A stretch of 64,000 nt of DNA. It comes from Serripes groenlandicus. Lineage: Eukaryota > Mollusca > Bivalvia > Cardiida > Cardiidae. The DNA is taken from positions 52,936,219 to 53,000,218 of the forward strand of contig JASEVX010000013.1 in NCBI GenBank assembly GCA_031761405.1, in the 5' to 3' direction. Both the position numbers and the translations under genes were made by a program. The notes beneath the pieces are model-generated. The model saw only the letters and a program-made list of their open reading frames with translations. It was not told where the DNA came from and made no database searches. Positions 23,301 through 29,300 of this stretch are shown here, one piece after another (positions within the stretch are counted from its first letter, which is position 1; each line of letters begins with the position of its first letter).

Positions 23301-26300
23301 GTCAGGATCAGGTTTATGTTGTTAAGTAATACATCATGTTATACAGAATATCAGCAAGTATATATGTTGACATCATGGTTGTCAGCCCCGAAAGATGGTA
23401 TAAACATCATCTATTCTGTATACTGTTTATTGTATTTTTTCAATAATTCATTCGGCCGATGAATTTCTACTATAATATTGGAAATGTTTTTCATAAGATC
23501 AACACCCCGTTCTTCTTAGAAGGGATAATGTCAGTCTATAAAAGTTTCAGCATTTTAAATCAGCCGAAAGATGGTATAAGTAACATCATTCATTAATCAC
23601 TTCATAAGCAAATATGCTCAAAACGAAAGCAAGGGTTAATTTAATGTTACCCGACTGAATCATATTTCGGTACACATTTGAAAACTTTTTAGGAAAGTAA
23701 TACCAGTAATATTCTTTAAGAGAGTATTTCAATTTGCTGGCAAAAACATTTTTATTCAGAATTGTGTCAAGTCTACATTACAATTTAAATACAAGGGCAA
23801 CTTTTAGGCGAAATAATGATTTGTTAGCCAAGTTTGTCAACAGCCATATCCAAAGTACACCTAAATATATCTCAAGTCGCTTATTTTGCCACGCCACCGA
23901 TTTTTGTTATAATTAAACCTTTCCAATATTCATACAAATATGCAAATATCGAGGTAAAAGAAGAAATTCAACACGATTCACTAGATCATAATACATTATC
24001 TTTCAGCTACCGTCAATATCAATTTAAAGCTTTTATTTTTTTTAAATCTTTGAAGGGATGATGCATCAGATTATAAAAAGTTTCAGCATCATTTATCAGC
24101 CGAAAGATGGTATAAATAACATCATTTTCTCATCCCTTAAGAAAACAAAATTGCTGAAACCAAGGTTACCATTATGTCAAAACACAGAAAGCACAAAGAT
24201 GATATAACCCAGAATTTTCCATAAAAGGTTCTTGAAGGATTGACCAGTTTAACAATACATTTTCTAGATCTCTTGCAGAAGTGCTCCATCCATACAACTG
24301 GCTAACTCCCAATATAGAATCGCAAAGTCAATTTGTTCTAAAAATGTCATTGATTGTTTTGTTTTTTGTTGATTTGGGAATCTTCTTAAAAAAAAAAAAA
24401 TCACAAGAGAATGTTAAAAACATGGACAGACAGTGTATTATTACACAGCAGGGTTTCATTTAGAAGTGACTGGCAGAAAAATGGACCGCCTCAAACAAAT
24501 ACCTGGTCAGCTCAAAGCCCGTCAAAGGTTATAAAAATGTATTTTATTTTCCAAGGTTATATAAAATTTAATGTATGTTATTTTCCATTGGTTTATATTC
24601 ATTTTCAACATATTAACCTTTTCCCACCTATAGATGTATTTTGACACATCTGCAGCAGACAAATCTTGAAAACATTGTAGTGAAAGGAGAAATTGCTTAA
24701 AACTAGCAATTTCTCCTCTTGCCATAACGTTTTCAGTAATAAATCCTTCATTTAAAGACCTATTATAATTTAAACTAAATGTCTTCAAAGTCGTCTGATG
24801 CAGAAATGCTGCATGTGGGAAAGGGGTAAAAAGTACCATGTTGGTAAGGTCCGTGCCATTGTAGGTCATGTAATAGATTAACAGAATATCAGTAAGTGTG
24901 TATGTTAGCATCATGGTTGTCAGCCCCGAAAGATGGTATAAACATCATCTATTCTGCACTATATTTTAAGTTAGTGAATTGGGCTAAGGGTTCTAAGGAT
25001 TGACAAATCAGTGTTTAATCATTATTAATAAACCATCTTCAACAATTTAACTTGTACAAGGTTTGTAAGGCCAGTGCCAAAGTAGGTCAGGATCAGGTTT
25101 ATGTTGTTAAGTAATACATAAATGTATCATGTTATACAGAATATCAGCAAGTATATATGTTGACATCATGGTTGTCAGCCCCGAAAGATGGTATAAACAT
25201 CATCTATTCTGCACTATATTTTAAGTTAGTGAATTGGGCTAAGGGCTCTAAGGATTGACAAATCATTGTTTAATCATTATTAAAAAACCATCTTCAACAA
25301 TTTAACTTGTACAAGGTTGGTAAAGACAGTGCCAAAGTAGATCAGGATCAGGTTTGTGTTGTAAAGTAATACATAAATGTATCATGTTATACAGAATATC
25401 AGCAAGTATATATGTTGACATCATGGTTGTCAGCCCCGAAAGATGGTATAAACATCATCTATTCTGTATACTGTTTATTGTATTTTTTCAATAATTCATT
25501 CGGCCGATGAATTTCTACTATAATATTGTAAATGCCTTTAATAAGATCAACACCCACAATTTCAATTCAAAGCCCCGTTCTTCTTTGAAGGGATAATGTC
25601 AGTCTATAAAAGTTTCAGCATTTTCAATCAGCCGAAAGATGGTATAAGTAACATCATTCACTAATCACTTCACAAGCAAATACCTCAAAATGAAAGCAGG
25701 GGTTAATTTAATGTTACCTGACTGAATCGTATTTTGGTTCACCTTTGAAAACTTTTTAGGAAAGTAATACCAGTAATATTCTCTAAGCAAGTATTTCAAT
25801 TTGCTGGCAAAAACATTTTTATTCAGAATTGTGTTAAGTCTACATTACAATTTAAATACAAGAGCAACTTTTAGACGTAATACTGATTTGTTAGCCAAGT
25901 TTGTCAACAGCCATATCCAAAGTACACCCAAATAAATCTCAAGTCACTTGTTTCGCCGTGGCACCGATTTTTGTTATGATTAAACCTTTCCAATATACAT
26001 ACCAATATGACAGATATTGAGGTAAAAGAAGAAATTCAACACGATTCACTAGATCATTATCTTTCAGCTATCCTCATTATCAAATTAAAGCTTTTATCTT
26101 TTTTTAAATCTATGAATGGATGATGTATCAGATTATAAAAAGTTTCAGCATTATTTATCAGCCGAAAGATGGTATAAATAACATCATTTTCTCATCCCTT
26201 AAGAAAACAACCGCCAAGTCAATTTGTTTTAAAAAAATTCATTGATTGTTGTTTTTTGTTGATAATAGATTTGGGAATCTTATTAAACAAAATTAATTAC

Positions 26301-29300
26301 AAGAGAATGTTAAACCTATGGAAAGTGTATTATTACATAACAAGGTTTAATTTAGAAGTGACTGGCAGCAAAATGGCCCGCCTAAAACAAATTCCTGGTC
26401 AGCTCAAATATGCCAAGATCAGAATATTTGATTTGAAAAATTTGATTTTTTTTTTTATTCATATAGAGCAGAAACTGTGATGATTCTGTGTTAAACCCTT
26501 TCCCTCATATAGACGCTTTCTGACACCACTGCAGCAGGCAGCTTTTTGAAAACATAGTAACAAAAGAAGAAATTGCACAAAACGTGCAATTTCTCCTTTT
26601 GCCACAATGTTTTCCACTTTTTGTCATATGTAATCCATTCAATTAAAGAGATTTTCTATGTTTTGACAAAATATGTTCAAAGTCGTCCGCTGCAGAATTG
26701 TCCTATGAGGGAAGGGGTTAAGCCCTTAGTCTAAAGCCTATGTCTCTTTATTTCATAATTTAGCCTTCTACTCAAATTTCTTAATGAAACCCCTGCACTG
26801 CATCAAGGGTAATATTTATTGACAAGATATAAATAGAAACTCACCAGTTTAATTCCCTTCTTACGTCCGAGGGGTGAGGCGTAGTGGGCTTCATACCACT
26901 GTCTGAAGGGTGTGGCATCTATTTGAATGATGCAGCCCTTGACGAGTGTCTTGGTTCTCACCAATTCATTGTTACTAGCATTGTATACAACATCAATGAT
27001 CCTAGTCTTCCTGGATATGGCTGAAATATAGGAAACAGATGTGTAGGTAAATAATAGATGGGCTTCGCGCTTTCTTAACCCTTTCCCTAATACAACAATT
27101 CTGCAGCATACGACTTCGAACATATTTTGTCAAAAAATAGAAAATCTCTATAATTGAATGGATAACCTAACAGTGGAAAACATTGTGCAGAGGCATCAGA
27201 AAGCGTCTATATGAGGGAAAGGGTTAATAATCTCAGTAAAATAATTTTCCATTCAAATAAAGCAATTAATAGAATCGGATGCTTTTATTGTTGTGTCCAC
27301 TCTTGTCTCTACATGAACAAACTGTAAATGGACCATTTGAGATCGATCATCAACCACAATCTAGAACCGGAAGCCGCACTGCACATGTGCCTGATAGAAC
27401 ATGCATTAGTCAAACAATGGTTACTTGTCATGGCAACAAGAGTTTTTTCCACCTGATATTTATGGGGGTATTCAATAATGATATTAACACTGGATTTGCG
27501 AGACAACAGCAAAAAATTAGCAAGATGTTTAAAAGCAGACGGCCCGACCTTTAAGTGGCAAATTACACTGATGAGGTGTTTAAAATTACCTAAAAACAAA
27601 TTTACAAACTTCGACATTTTCATGTTAACCGGTGGCAGCCATCTTGTTTCCAGAGAAACTACAGCGACCAGAGCAAACTCGCAGGTCGAACTATAGTCCC
27701 TAAAGGTTGTGATTAAATAATAATCTTTTCAATCAACATCATCTAGCAGACGATTTTGATATGCATTCTTCTTGAGAACGGTCTTCATTAATTAATTTTC
27801 CTTTCACATTTATCGGACCGGCGCGATCAACGTTATTATGATGTTAACATCATAGAGAGCTATTGCAACGTTTAAATAAATTATATTTAACATTGAATTG
27901 AGTCTCAAAAATATGCATCACATCAGCGAAAAATTGGAATGGTCCGACATTTTGTTTTCTGCCAACACGCGGTTAAATTGACTAGATGAAATAGGTAGAA
28001 AACGAAATATCACCAACTACCTTTACTTTTTGTATGAATAAGCTATTTAATTTGGCACCTAAATGAATATATACGTGTTCTCTTGGTCTTACACGTGATC
28101 TCGCAAACAGCCTAAATTACATGCGAGGGAACACTGCGCCAAACACTTATTGTTGGCCTTCTCGAACCTGCTCTAAACAAAACAGACTTTTTCTACATAT
28201 TGGTTGAAGATGAATGATGCTAGTTCAAACACTCTTCGTCAATCAACAGAAGAATTATATGGCCAACCCGGGCTTCCAATTTGTGTCCTTCGATAGATAG
28301 CCCATATCAAAACATAATAAATCAACAACTCTTGAATAATATGACATACCTTCTGATCCCCAAGCATAATTTCCTGCCTCTAGACGGAGAGCCCTGAATT
28401 TCTTGTTACCTCCCCTTGTTCTGATGGTACGTACACGCTTTGGGCCAAGCTGAAGTAAACAGTGTTCAATAAATTATATCAAACGAGTCCAGAAAAGCTG
28501 CTTTAGTTTAAACAATCTTTATCCAACAACTTTTCTTCTTGACACAAGAGTTGAGCTAAATATTTCCAGGGCCCTTACTGCTCACCCCCCCCCGACTTGC
28601 CATATATTTGTTTACACAAGTTTCTCAAATCGCAACAAATTATTTCCCTCATTTAACACAACTTTTTGTTTAAAAATCAACCAAATAAATAAATGTTTAA
28701 ATCATTTGAAAGAATGTTGTTCAAGTCTGGATTGAAATCAGAAACGTTTAAGGAGTTTGATCCTTACCAATTTATTGCGGCTCAACATTGAACAATTTCA
28801 ACTGAATAAAATGAGAGGTAACATTACCTTGGTATTTGAAGCTGGTCGACCGAGTTCACTCTTCCTTTTCTTTCTCAGCTGTGCCTGTCGGCCACCAGTC
28901 TTCCTACGCTTGTGCCATTTATCTCTGGAAATACCTAGAGGGGAAAAGTTTAAATAATAAATTGGATGTTAGGTAAATAGTTAAAGACACAGATTGCGAC
29001 AGAAAATTGAACAAGTGGAAACAGTCTTTATAGTATTGTCTCCTTTATCCTTACTTGGGGAGGACTGCCAGACACCAGCCTACTTTCAATTATTATCATG
29101 CTACTCTAAAACAGAATGAGACTTGCGTAGAAATTGCTTTATCACATGAGCGCGTGCCTTCATACAACTATGAAAATGTGCATGCAGTTTCAAATTGCTT
29201 CTTTTATTAAACAAACTGGCAGAAGTAAACACTTATGTCAAGTATTAACCGATGAACTATCTTAGTGTGAACTTAACAAAAAAGCTCCCTGTTGTTTAAA

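Larger units (their letters stand above)
21994..26844 (-). other. RPS8 intron 4, snoRNA cluster (11 C/D copies)
   Basis: The 4.85-kb intron carries seven family-B and four family-D C/D snoRNA copies, all in the host orientation. Two successive blocks (about 22260-24200 and 24400-26210) have the same order of unique filler, B copies and D copies, and a third partial filler starts at 26290. A ~2-kb cassette was therefore tandemly duplicated. A MITE and MITE fragments also lie in it. Confidence 0.85.

Noticed and set aside
27331..27360. TCATCA in RPS8 intron 3 as an inverted C box
   Set aside because: No TCAG lies 50-110 nt to its left, there is no closing stem, and no rRNA-complementary guide.
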